Assembly: GCA_902775835.1 (NCBI GenBank)
Contig: CACYNZ010000075.1
Location: 1 to 12,870, forward strand
Reading direction: 5' to 3'
Source of the DNA: an uncultured Eubacteriales bacterium
Lineage (GTDB): Bacteria > Bacillota_A > Clostridia > Christensenellales > Aristaeellaceae
DNA: 12,870 nucleotides
In this document: piece by piece, positions 6,447 through 12,308 of the stretch
How the letters are laid out: each line of letters opens with the position of its first letter
How positions within the stretch are numbered: the stretch's first letter is position 1
The notes under the pieces: generated by a model
Told to the model about the DNA's origin: nothing
Seen by the model: the letters and a program-made list of their open reading frames with translations, nothing else
Databases searched by the model: none
Program-made: the position numbers and the translations under genes

Positions 6447-7826
6447 TCACCCCCTGTGACCGCCGATCTGCAGATTTCGCTCCCGGGCGGTCCCGCATTC
6501 CAGATAGTTGATGCCCTTGAGAATCATGTTGGGTCCGTATTTCTGACGGATTTCCAGCACGGCCTGCTGGATTTTCTTCTCGCGCTCCTGGGCCTCATAG
6601 TCCGTGAAAAAGTCCAGCTGCCCCGCGTTTTCGTCCCGCTGCGTGTCCATGGCGGCAATGCCGAGGCGGCGCACCAGCAGCCGGGGATCCACCTTTCTGT
6701 CGAAGTCCTGGGCCAGCTTCTGGATAATGACCTGGGCGCTGCTGGTCCGGCTGAGCAGATGCACGCGGCCGCCGGCGTGCCGGGGATGCAGCCGCTGGTA
6801 GAAGTCCAGGGTCACCGGCCCGCTGTAGTGGCATACCTCCAGGGAGAGCGGGTCAAAGCTGACATAGTACTGCAGGGATCTGGTGGTCAGATCATGGGCC
6901 ACAAGGTCCGCGCAGAGGTTGTCCGCCATCTCGAGGAAAATGACCCGCGCTTCCGGCACCGGCGTGGCGGCGGAGAGCACCTGGCCGGTGGACAGGGAGT
7001 GGGACTGTCCCTTGTAGCCGTGGATGTCCTGCATGGTGCAGCTCTCCAGGCCCCAGGCGTGGTCGATGAGGATCTCCGCGTTTACGCCCAGCTTTTTGTA
7101 GAGAAAGGGACTGTTGGAGAGGGAAAAGCGGGCCAGGTCGCCCATGGTCAGAATGCCGTAGGGCATCAGGCGGCTCTGGGTGCCGTAGCCCACCTGCCAG
7201 AAATCGGTCAGGGGTACGTGATCCCATAAAAGGCGCCGGTAGCTGATCTCGTCCAGCTCCGCAATGCGCACGCCGTCCCGGTCCGGGGGCGACTTCTTGG
7301 CCACAATGTCCATGGCCACCTTGGCCAGGTACAGGTTGGATCCGATGCCCGCCGTGGCGGTGATGCCCGTCTCCTTCAGCACCTCGTGGATCATCTCCAT
7401 GGCCATGACATGGGCCGGGGACTGACCCGGCGGCGCCTTGTACAGGTGCAGGTAGGGCGTCACGTCCATGAAGCACTCGTCAATGGAGTAGACGTGCAGA
7501 TCTTCCGGCGCCACATGCCGCAGATAGATTTCCACAATCCGGGAGGAAATCCGGATGTATTCCTGCATCCGCGGCCGGGCGGTCACATACTCCACCCTCG
7601 TCCGGTGCAGGCTTTCATAGCGTGCGATGGCGGTCTTCGCCTCAAACAGGCGGGGCCGGCTGGGAACACCCATGGCCTTCAGTGCCGGGGACACCGCAAG
7701 ACAGATGGTCTTGTCGGTACGGCTTTCGTCCGCCACCAGCAGGTTGGCCTTCAGGGGATCCAGCCCCCGGGCCACGCATTCCACGGAGGCATAGTAGCTT
7801 TTCAGGTCAATGCAGATGTAGGGCAT
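6447..7826 (-). CDS. Y-family translesion DNA polymerase (UvrX/ImpB/MucB/SamB type)
   Basis: A 459-residue error-prone polymerase. The palm motif CIDLKSYYASVE (5-16) holds the first catalytic Asp7 and the steric-gate Tyr12. YSIDECFMD (113-121) supplies Asp116 and Glu117. GVPSRPRLFE (53-62) and a helix-hairpin-helix region around ARFSLSN... follow, then the little-finger domain. QLDFF at 403-407 is a good match to the pentapeptide that binds the sliding clamp. The C-terminal CGTARERNLQIGGHR is characteristic of the Bacillota UvrX-type branch rather than DinB. The start is 2 bases after the ImmA stop (TGATCATG) without a ribosome binding site, so translation is coupled to the protease gene. Expected role: bypass of DNA lesions and induced mutagenesis, made only when the XRE repressor is removed. 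All catalytic residues are present, so it should be active. Confidence 0.95.
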   Translation of the reverse strand: MPYICIDLKSYYASVECVARGLDPLKANLLVADESRTDKTICLAVSPALKAMGVPSRPRLFEAKTAIARYESLHRTRVEYVTARPRMQEYIRISSRIVEIYLRHVAPEDLHVYSIDECFMDVTPYLHLYKAPPGQSPAHVMAMEMIHEVLKETGITATAGIGSNLYLAKVAMDIVAKKSPPDRDGVRIAELDEISYRRLLWDHVPLTDFWQVGYGTQSRLMPYGILTMGDLARFSLSNSPFLYKKLGVNAEILIDHAWGLESCTMQDIHGYKGQSHSLSTGQVLSAATPVPEARVIFLEMADNLCADLVAHDLTTRSLQYYVSFDPLSLEVCHYSGPVTLDFYQRLHPRHAGGRVHLLSRTSSAQVIIQKLAQDFDRKVDPRLLVRRLGIAAMDTQRDENAGQLDFFTDYEAQEREKKIQQAVLEIRQKYGPNMILKGINYLECGTARERNLQIGGHRG

Positions 7827-7828
7827 GA

Positions 7829-8557
7829 TCAGAGCACATGATCGAACATGCTGTCATACCCTTCCAGCTCCAGCGTTTCCAGGTCATAGCCGCGCAGTTT
7901 CATGGCGGCCAGCTTGTAGCGCAGCACCCGCTCAGGGCATTCCAGGGCCTGGGCGAGTTCCGCCAGGGAGCGGCAGGACTGCATGTCCATCAGATCGCTT
8001 TCCAGGGCCGAGATCTGGTCCTGGGTTTCCCTGAGTTTCTGGCGCAGAAGCCGCATGCGCCGGGTCACAGCCCCGGAAGCCGGGGTGCCGCTGACGGAAA
8101 ACCGCAGCTGTTCATAGGACTGGGACAGTTCCTTCAGGTTTCTGCGCATGTTGCGCAGCGCTGTCAGGGTGGGGGTGGCGTACCCCATGAGATCCAGGAC
8201 TTCATCGGTGGAAATGCAGTATTCCGCGGAAACCAGGTTGGCTTCCCGCTCAATGCGGGAAATACTGCGGCTGTCCAGCTCCTCGCTGAACACTTCCCGG
8301 TCCGCCAGGGGACAGGAGCCCACGTGGTGCAGAAGGATATGGGCAAGCTCATGCCAGCACACAAAGCCGCGCCAGGCGGGGCTCAGATGCACATTGATGC
8401 CGATCACGGCCTGGTGCCCGAAAAGGGAGGTCATGCCCACGATGTCCAGGATCAGATCCGAAATGGGGATGCTTAAAAATCCGGCGACGACAAAGGGGTC
8501 CCGGCTGTCCGCCCGGCGGACCGCTCTGTCCGTGGCCTTGAACAGATCGGATGTCAT
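7829..8557 (-). CDS. ImmA/IrrE-family metalloprotease with C-terminal helix-turn-helix
   Basis: A 242-residue protein. WHELAHILLHH (68-78) is the zinc-binding HEXXH motif, and RIEREANLVSAEYC (101-114) provides the third ligand glutamate, as in ImmA of ICEBs1 and IrrE/PprI of Deinococcus. Those enzymes cleave a partner XRE repressor after DNA damage. After the protease domain come a likely coiled coil (about 163-196) and a segment, SLAELAQALECPERVLRYKL, from residue 197 that looks like a helix-turn-helix, then GYDLE...GYDSMFDHVL. The first plausible start is the ATG at 8557; earlier in-frame sequence is inside the XRE gene. Its ribosome binding site is weak (AGGGA 12 bases away). An AAGGAG occurs in the 52-base gap but too far upstream and within a possible hairpin. 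It is encoded directly after its probable substrate, the XRE repressor. Confidence 0.9.
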   Translation of the reverse strand: MTSDLFKATDRAVRRADSRDPFVVAGFLSIPISDLILDIVGMTSLFGHQAVIGINVHLSPAWRGFVCWHELAHILLHHVGSCPLADREVFSEELDSRSISRIEREANLVSAEYCISTDEVLDLMGYATPTLTALRNMRRNLKELSQSYEQLRFSVSGTPASGAVTRRMRLLRQKLRETQDQISALESDLMDMQSCRSLAELAQALECPERVLRYKLAAMKLRGYDLETLELEGYDSMFDHVL

Positions 8558-8575
8558 AGGAAGCGGCAGTCCCTG

Positions 8576-8600
8576 AAAAGGACGTGCCTTCTCTCCTTTT
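8576..8600 (-). promoter_or_regulatory. Possible hairpin in the XRE-ImmA gap
   Basis: On the minus strand, AAAAGGA (8600-8594) can pair with TCCTTTT (8582-8576) over an 11-base loop. The AAGGAG in the left arm is the only strong ribosome-binding sequence in the gap, so the hairpin could limit protease synthesis. The stem is only 7 bp and AT-rich. Confidence 0.3.
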
Positions 8601-8609
8601 TCTGCAAAA

Positions 8610-9140
8610 TCAGTTGCCGGCGGAAAACCCGAGAAGCTGCTGATTGATTTCCTCCACCTTCTTCCGGGTTTCCTCCTCCATGGCGGTGACGGTTTCGCGG
8701 TAGCGCCGGTTGGTGTGCATCTCCCGGAGCTTCTGCTGGGCGAGCATGGCCATTTTCTGCATTTCCAGCACATACTCTTCCATCTGCTCCTCCTCCAGTT
8801 CGCCGCCGGCGAAGGTGGAGCCGATGGTGTCCAGGGCCTGGCGCAGGCGTTCCGGCGCTTTCGGGCCGAAGCCGCGCATGTCCGCCACGGCGCCGGCCTT
8901 CACCGACGCGGCGCGGGAAACACCCAGCAGCTCATCCGTGGTGATGCCGAAGGCTTCCGCCATCCGGGCACAGGTGTCCCCGAAGGGGATCCGGGTTCCG
9001 TTTTCATAGTTGATGATGGACCGGGCGGCGATGCCGCATTTCTCTGCCAGCTGGGACCGGGACATACCGCTTTTTTCCCGAAGTCCGGCCAGGCGCAGGG
9101 CGAATTCCCGGTAAGGAGCGTCTGACGCGATGGTGGCCAT
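8610..9140 (-). CDS. XRE-family helix-turn-helix repressor
   Basis: A 176-residue DNA-binding protein, first gene of the mutagenesis operon. The HTH domain spans about residues 11-72: FALRLAGLREKSGMSRSQLAEKCGIAARSI, with the recognition helix near 39-47, then YENGTRIP and AEAFGITTDELLG, the standard Xre/Cro ending. Residues 114-170 are strongly charged and helical (ELEEEQMEEYVLEMQKM..., EEETRKKVEEINQQLL), a probable coiled coil for dimerisation and perhaps the part recognised by the protease. The ATG at 9140 has an AGGAGGA ribosome binding site 5 bases upstream; an in-frame ATG 27 bases earlier has none. By analogy with ImmR/ImmA and DdrO/IrrE, this protein should repress its own operon and be inactivated by the next gene product. 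Repeated motifs upstream are candidate binding sites. Confidence 0.9.
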   Translation of the reverse strand: MATIASDAPYREFALRLAGLREKSGMSRSQLAEKCGIAARSIINYENGTRIPFGDTCARMAEAFGITTDELLGVSRAASVKAGAVADMRGFGPKAPERLRQALDTIGSTFAGGELEEEQMEEYVLEMQKMAMLAQQKLREMHTNRRYRETVTAMEEETRKKVEEINQQLLGFSAGN

Positions 9141-9212
9141 ATGAATCCTCCTGTCCTTAAGGAACAATCGTGTAACAATTCTGGGAACAAAACCGGAAAT
9201 TTTTCAGGGGCC

Positions 9213-9242
9213 TTGACACGAACGGGTAACGCCGTCTATAAT
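9213..9242 (+). promoter_or_regulatory. Consensus promoter for the small-protein/sigma-like unit
   Basis: Perfect TTGACA (9213-9218) and perfect TATAAT (9237-9242) with an 18-bp spacer. The predicted start near 9249 leaves a leader of about 115 bases before the gene at 9365. Such a strong promoter implies a need for repression; a candidate operator overlaps the -35 box and spacer. Confidence 0.85.
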
Positions 9243-9275
9243 TTTCCTCGAAATATCCCGGATGTTCACGGCTGG

Positions 9276-9304
9276 AGTGTAGCACGCGGGAACGAACGTG
9301 TCAA
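9276..9304 (-). promoter_or_regulatory. Promoter of the XRE-ImmA-polymerase operon
   Basis: On the minus strand, TTGACA (9304-9299) and TACACT (9281-9276) are 17 bp apart. The predicted start is near 9269, giving a leader of about 130 bases. The transcript crosses the plus-strand promoter, so the two promoters face each other and their first about 20 bases overlap. Confidence 0.75.
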
Positions 9305-9364
9305 GCACTCTAGGTGAAAAACCTGGAACAAACGTGAAAAAATTCAAAAAGGGAAGGTGAGCAT

Positions 9365-9556
9365 ATGGCTTGGTTTGTCATGGTTGTGGCTCCGTGCGGG
9401 AACATGCGCAGGGTCCGGAAGGAGTATCTGAACGGGATCAGGACCGGACTCAGGCTGGCGGCCCTGTGCGGATTCCCGGAATACACCCTGTCCGGAAAGG
9501 AACGGCGGGGCATGGCGGAAACGAAGAAGAAAAAAACGGAGAAAGAACGGACATGA
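9365..9556 (+). CDS. Small basic protein of unknown function
   Basis: A 63-residue ORF, the first gene after the consensus plus-strand promoter. It has a good ribosome binding site (GGAAGGTGA, 4 bases before the ATG), and its stop overlaps the start of the next gene as ATGA, which argues strongly that it is translated. The N-terminus is hydrophobic (MAWFVMVVAPCG), the middle carries several arginines (NMRRVRKEYLNGIRTGLRL), and the end is highly basic (ETKKKKTEKERT). I recognise no family. The basic tail suggests nucleic-acid or acidic-protein binding. Being co-expressed with a sigma-like protein and opposite a repressor/protease operon, it could be a regulator or an antirepressor, but nothing in the sequence shows this. 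Confidence 0.65.
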   Translation: MAWFVMVVAPCGNMRRVRKEYLNGIRTGLRLAALCGFPEYTLSGKERRGMAETKKKKTEKERT

Positions 9557-10140
9557 CATACGCAGAACTGATGCAGAAGGCCCGGTGGGACCGGCGTCCG
9601 GCGGTGGAGGAAATCCGCCGGGGCGAAGTGGAGATCATGGCGCAGTGGCAGGGACAGGACTGCCGTCTCCGGGTGACCCGGAGCGGCTGGGTGCTGTTTG
9701 AGGAAATGGGCGTTCTGACCATGTACCGCATGGACAGGTACGCGCCGGTGGAATACGATGTACAGCTCATGGACGGGGAAAACCGGGGAACGCACTGCAT
9801 CTCCCGGGAAGACATGGACGCGTGCCCCTGGCAGGTGACGGCGCTGCTCCTGAGCCAGGAACGCGCCTGGCACAACCGGGAGGCGCGCGTCGCCCGCCGG
9901 GAATTCTGCCCTGCGGAGCTTTACGCGGCAGAAACGGCCCCGGGGCCCCTGGAACATATGCTGGAAAAGGAGGAAAAGCGCCGCATCCGCCAGTATCTGG
10001 CTTCCCTTCCGCGGCGGGAGCGGGAAGCGCTTCTGCTCTCCTGCGCCGCCCCGGGCGGAAAGAAAGCGCTGCCGGAAACCACGCTGCGCCGGCGCAGGAA
10101 AAAGGCGGCACAGCACATGCGGGACCTCATGGCATCCTGA
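9553..10140 (+). CDS. Sigma-70 region-4-like protein
   Basis: A 195-residue protein. The C-terminal half resembles the last part of small sigma factors of mobile elements: REARVARREF (109-118), then PLEHMLEKEEKRRIRQYLASLPRREREALL from 132, and a basic helix TTLRRRRKKAAQHMRDLM (176-193). In normal region 4, a first HTH helix (KEIAEKLGIS type) lies between the LP.RER helix and the final one; here only about 12 residues (SCAAPGGKKALP) join them. The N-terminal 90 residues look like a beta-rich domain (VEIMAQWQGQDCRLRVTRSGWVLFEEMGVLTMYRM) I do not recognise. It is translationally coupled to the small basic protein by ATGA and followed by a hairpin. It may be a sigma-like activator or anti-sigma-type decoy. 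The family call is moderate; the function is open. Confidence 0.5.
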   Translation: MTYAELMQKARWDRRPAVEEIRRGEVEIMAQWQGQDCRLRVTRSGWVLFEEMGVLTMYRMDRYAPVEYDVQLMDGENRGTHCISREDMDACPWQVTALLLSQERAWHNREARVARREFCPAELYAAETAPGPLEHMLEKEEKRRIRQYLASLPRREREALLLSCAAPGGKKALPETTLRRRRKKAAQHMRDLMAS

Positions 10141-10149
10141 AGGGAAAAT

Positions 10150-10176
10150 GTCGCCGGACAGGCGACCACGCTTTTT
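10150..10176 (+). terminator. Probable terminator after the sigma-like gene
   Basis: GTCGCC (10150-10155) and GGCGAC (10161-10166) form a 6-bp GC-rich stem with a 5-base loop. A T5 tract follows after five bases. The distance to the T tract makes it a moderate rather than strong terminator. Confidence 0.55.
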
Positions 10177-10239
10177 CGTGTTTCGTGTATAGTGATCCTG
10201 CGGCAGGGACCGCGGACATGAAAGTGGAGGGCATGAAGC

Positions 10240-10896
10240 ATGAAAAAGAATCTTACGGAACTCGTCTTTATCCTTGACGGCAGCGGCTCCATGGCGGGCC
10301 TTGTGGATGATACCATCGGCGGCTTCAACGGCATGATTGACCAGCAGAAGCGGGAAAGCGGGGAGGCGTATGTCTCCACCGTGGTCTTCAGCGATGAAAG
10401 CCGTGTTGTGCATGACCGGAAAAAGCTTGAGGAGATCCCGGCGCTGACCCGCCGCGAATACAGGGTGGGCGGCTGCACGGCGCTGCTCGATGCGGTGGGC
10501 GACGCCATGCATCATATCGCCAATATCCATAAGTACGCGCGGGAGGAGGACGTGCCGGAGCATACCCTGTTCGTCATCACCACCGACGGCATGGAGAACG
10601 CCAGCCGCCGCTGGACCGGCGACCGGGTGCGCGGGGAAATCAGCCGGCATAAGGAAAAGGACGGCTGGGAATTCCTGTTCCTGGGCGCGAATATTGACGC
10701 GGTGGAAGCCGCCGGGCACCTGGGCATTGACGCGGATCACGCGGTGGACTACCAGGCGGACAGCGCGGGCACGCGGCTGAACTATGAGGTGCTCGCGGAC
10801 GCGGTCATGAACGTGCGCTGCAGCGGCGCGGTGGAAAAGGGCTGGAACGCCCGGATCCGCGAGGACTTCGCAAGGCGCGGCGGCAGAAAGCGCTAA
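10240..10896 (+). CDS. VWA-domain protein
   Basis: A 218-residue protein consisting almost wholly of a von Willebrand factor A domain. The metal-ion-dependent adhesion site is complete: DGSGS at 13-17 (Asp13, Ser15, Ser17), Thr80 in GGCTALLDAVG, and Asp116 in TTDGMEN. The fold's alternating strands are visible (LVFILDGS, AYVSTVVFSD, HTLFVITTDG, EFLFLGANIDA). There is no signal peptide or membrane segment, so it is cytoplasmic, unlike adhesive VWA proteins. Cytoplasmic VWA proteins often bind partners such as MoxR-type AAA ATPases or act in stress and tellurite-resistance complexes; no such partner is adjacent. The ATG has a GGAGGG ribosome binding site 8 bases upstream. A -10-like TATAGT at 10188 lacks a clear -35 box. 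The gene is bounded by terminators on both sides and appears monocistronic. Confidence 0.92.
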   Translation: MKKNLTELVFILDGSGSMAGLVDDTIGGFNGMIDQQKRESGEAYVSTVVFSDESRVVHDRKKLEEIPALTRREYRVGGCTALLDAVGDAMHHIANIHKYAREEDVPEHTLFVITTDGMENASRRWTGDRVRGEISRHKEKDGWEFLFLGANIDAVEAAGHLGIDADHAVDYQADSAGTRLNYEVLADAVMNVRCSGAVEKGWNARIREDFARRGGRKR

Positions 10897-10901
10897 AAAC
10901 A

Positions 10902-10934
10902 GCACCGGATATCCGCGGGTATCCGGTGCGTTTT
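10902..10934 (+). terminator. Rho-independent terminator of the VWA gene
   Basis: GCACCGGATA (10902-10911) pairs perfectly with TATCCGGTGC (10920-10929), followed by GTTTTC. A run AAAAA on the other side (10895-10899) makes it possibly bidirectional. Confidence 0.88.
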
Positions 10935-10946
10935 CATGTGCAGGGG

Positions 10947-10981
10947 AAAAACGGAAAACAGCGGAAAAGAGCGGAAAAAAA
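10947..10981. promoter_or_regulatory. Phased A-tracts (probable curved DNA / UP element)
   Basis: Four A-runs start at 10947, 10955, 10965 and 10975, the last three exactly 10 bp apart within a repeated CGGAAAA motif. A-tracts in helical phase bend DNA. They end just upstream of a -35-like box, where a curved region or UP element would help polymerase binding. Confidence 0.5.
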
Positions 10982-11010
10982 CTGCCATGCGTCCGGAACG
11001 TGCGTATATA
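10982..11010 (+). promoter_or_regulatory. Likely promoter for the small zinc-ribbon-like gene
   Basis: CTGCCA (10982-10987) and TATATA (11005-11010) with a 17-bp spacer, directly after phased A-tracts. The leader then contains a 6-bp hairpin, GGCACT/AGTGCC (11019-11024 and 11030-11035). Confidence 0.5.
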
Positions 11011-11103
11011 TGTGTGAGGGCACTGAAATAGTGCCTCCTGAATGAGAAAAGCGCTGCAGAGCGTGCAGATGGAACGACATAGATTTGAAGGAGGAACACA
11101 CAT

Positions 11104-11348
11104 ATGACACCCATGGAAAGCTGAGCCCTACCGTCCCCGAAACGCTGAAGCCCATTACCACCGTGGAGGAACTGACCCAGGTGACCGGCGCAGACGGCCC
11201 GGACAGGTGCCATCAGGATGGACTGACCACCCACAAATGGGTGTTCACCGGACGGACGCGTCCCGGCACCATATTCGGCAATCTGTGGCCGGATTATGAG
11301 AAACGGTGCGAGTACTGCCATGAAACCAGATGGTTCTGGAGAAAGTGA
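11104..11348 (+). pseudogene. Small zinc-ribbon-like protein gene with an apparent frameshift
   Basis: The only ATG with a good ribosome binding site (AAGGAGG, 9 bases before 11104) opens a frame that stops after six codons (MTPMES). The frame one base off continues for about 80 residues to 11348, starting KLSPTVPETLKPITTVEELT and ending YEKRCEYCHETRWFWRK. Adding one A to the AAA run at 11118-11120 joins them as MTPMEKLSP..., giving a protein of about 82 residues. The CxxCH near the C-terminus and an RCHQDG earlier suggest a small zinc-binding fold. The alternative start, TTG at 11085, overlaps the ribosome binding site itself and is unlikely. Either the gene is broken, the sequence has an error, or translation shifts frame. 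No function is recognised. Confidence 0.5.
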
Positions 11349-11356
11349 CAGGATAT

Positions 11357-11385
11357 GTCCGGAAAGAAACTGGTTTCTCCGGACA
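11357..11385. promoter_or_regulatory. Hairpin before the SH3-domain gene
   Basis: TGTCCGGA (11357-11364) and TCCGGACA (11378-11385) pair over 8 bp, with a further 4-bp inner stem GAAA/TTTC. No T tract follows, so it is not a standard terminator. A -10-like TATGAT/TATAAA (11394-11404) lies just downstream. Confidence 0.4.
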
Positions 11386-11467
11386 CGATGTGATATGATA
11401 TAAATTGGGCACACGACATGCCCTGTCCGTGTGCCTGCAGTCTTCTGAAGAAAAGGAGTCATGGAAC

Positions 11468-11968
11468 ATGAGAAAACAGAAATGGCTGGCAGGATTTGCA
11501 GCACTTGTACTGGCAATGATATGCGCGGGCACTTCCCTGGCGGAATTCATTCCGGCCAGTGAGCCGGGACAGCAGATCGGCTATCAGGCGGTGGTGCTGT
11601 GCGAGACACTGACGCTGCGGGAAAAGCCCGACATGTCCTCGAAGGCGGTGCAGACCCTGCATTACGGAGACCTGCCGATCATTGTGGGGGCGGATTCCGA
11701 GAAAGGCGCGCAGCGGGAGAACGGGTTTGTGTACTGCGTGCTCGGGGATTCCGAGGACTCGCCCAGCGGCTGGATCAGCGAGGACTATATTTTCATCAAC
11801 CCGGCCTGGTATGTGACCGAAAAGAATACGGCGGTCTATGCCTGGAATGATACGGATGCGCCCAGGGTTGCCCTGCTCGAAGGGGATATGAGGCTGCCCG
11901 TCCTGAAGGAAGACGGCGACTGGTACGTCGTCAGTCTGCGCGGCGCGGTGGGATGGATTCATAAGTGA
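11468..11968 (+). CDS. Secreted protein with two bacterial SH3-like domains
   Basis: A 166-residue precursor. Residues 1-25 are a signal peptide: basic MRKQK, a hydrophobic core LAGFAALVLAMICAG, and a likely cleavage after TSLA. It has no lipobox cysteine at the cleavage point. The first SH3-like domain is about 41-108 (TLTLREKPDMSSKAVQTLHYGD ... GWISEDYIF) and the second about 119-166 (NTAVYAWNDTDAPRVALLEGD ... DWYVVSLRGAVGWIHK). The tandem ...LR..P....K....L..GD......GW(I) pattern is that of bacterial SH3 domains, which bind cell-wall peptides. No catalytic domain is present, so it may be a wall-binding or sensing protein. The ATG at 11468 has GGAGT 8 bases upstream and is preferred over an upstream in-frame ATG that lacks one. 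It ends at a strong terminator. Confidence 0.88.
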   Translation: MRKQKWLAGFAALVLAMICAGTSLAEFIPASEPGQQIGYQAVVLCETLTLREKPDMSSKAVQTLHYGDLPIIVGADSEKGAQRENGFVYCVLGDSEDSPSGWISEDYIFINPAWYVTEKNTAVYAWNDTDAPRVALLEGDMRLPVLKEDGDWYVVSLRGAVGWIHK

Positions 11969-11987
11969 TCTTCCCGGCCTGGATTCT

Positions 11988-12016
11988 GCTCTGCCATGCG
12001 TGGCAGGGCTTTTTTT
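11988..12016 (+). terminator. Rho-independent terminator of the SH3-domain gene
   Basis: GCTCTGCCA (11988-11996) and TGGCAGGGC (12001-12009) form a 9-bp stem with one G-U pair and a TGCG loop, followed by seven T residues. It lies 20 bases after the stop. Confidence 0.93.
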
Positions 12017-12063
12017 CGTCGCAGATCCCGGGAAGTTGCCGGCGGAACAGGTGATGATCCGGC

Positions 12064-12243
12064 ATGATCAATACCGGCTGCATTCCCCCGGACGCCACGG
12101 CATATGGCCATCCGTATCCGGATGCGTACCCGGAAACCGATTCCGAGCTCACAGTCACCGGGCGGTTTGAGACATACATGGAAGGCGAGTCCATGTATCT
12201 TCATCTGTGCGCCGGGAAGCGGGACAGAAGGTGCGGAATATGA
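12064..12243 (+). pseudogene. Probable C-terminal remnant of a secreted or lipoprotein gene
   Basis: A 59-residue frame reads IPPDATAYGHPYPDAYPETD followed by LTVTGRFETYMEGESMYLHL. The pattern VTG.FETY.E....Y..L resembles the C-terminal strand pair of small clostridial lipoproteins, which I recall only from general familiarity. An in-frame TGA lies just upstream of the ATG and no N-terminal part is visible, so it looks like a leftover piece. It could instead be a real small ORF; AGGTGA lies 11 bases upstream. This is the only structure I see in the 290 bases between the terminator and the Nudix gene. Confidence 0.35.
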
Positions 12244-12308
12244 TATCATTCCGGGGAAAAAGAACTGTAAAAGCCTGATAAATGGCAGTGGCAGAAGGAG
12301 GACGGAAC

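Larger units (their letters stand above)
9161..9340. promoter_or_regulatory. Candidate XRE operator sites in the shared control region
   Basis: Three sites read in the minus direction match one consensus: GTTACACGATTGTTCC (9176-9161), TTGACACGTTCGTTCC (9304-9289) and TTTTCACGTTTGTTCC (9340-9325). A fourth, TTGACACGAACGGGTAAC (9213-9230), lies on the plus strand and shares TTGACACGNNCG. A weaker partial copy is at 9184-9196. Two sites include the -35 boxes of the two promoters and the others lie in the leaders. Confidence 0.65.

Noticed and set aside
6014..7229. Long plus-strand reading frames across the polymerase and YolD genes
   Set aside because: They are antisense frames favoured by high GC. 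They have no ribosome binding sites or family motifs, and the minus strand holds motif-verified genes.
5419..9556. A complete prophage or integrative element
   Set aside because: XRE/ImmA pairs occur in such elements, but no integrase, excisionase, replication, structural gene or attachment repeat is visible in the window.
9310..11103. A 597-residue minus-strand frame
   Set aside because: It runs antisense to the sigma-like and VWA genes, is rich in His, Pro and Arg as expected for a shadow of GC-rich coding DNA, and crosses terminators and promoters.
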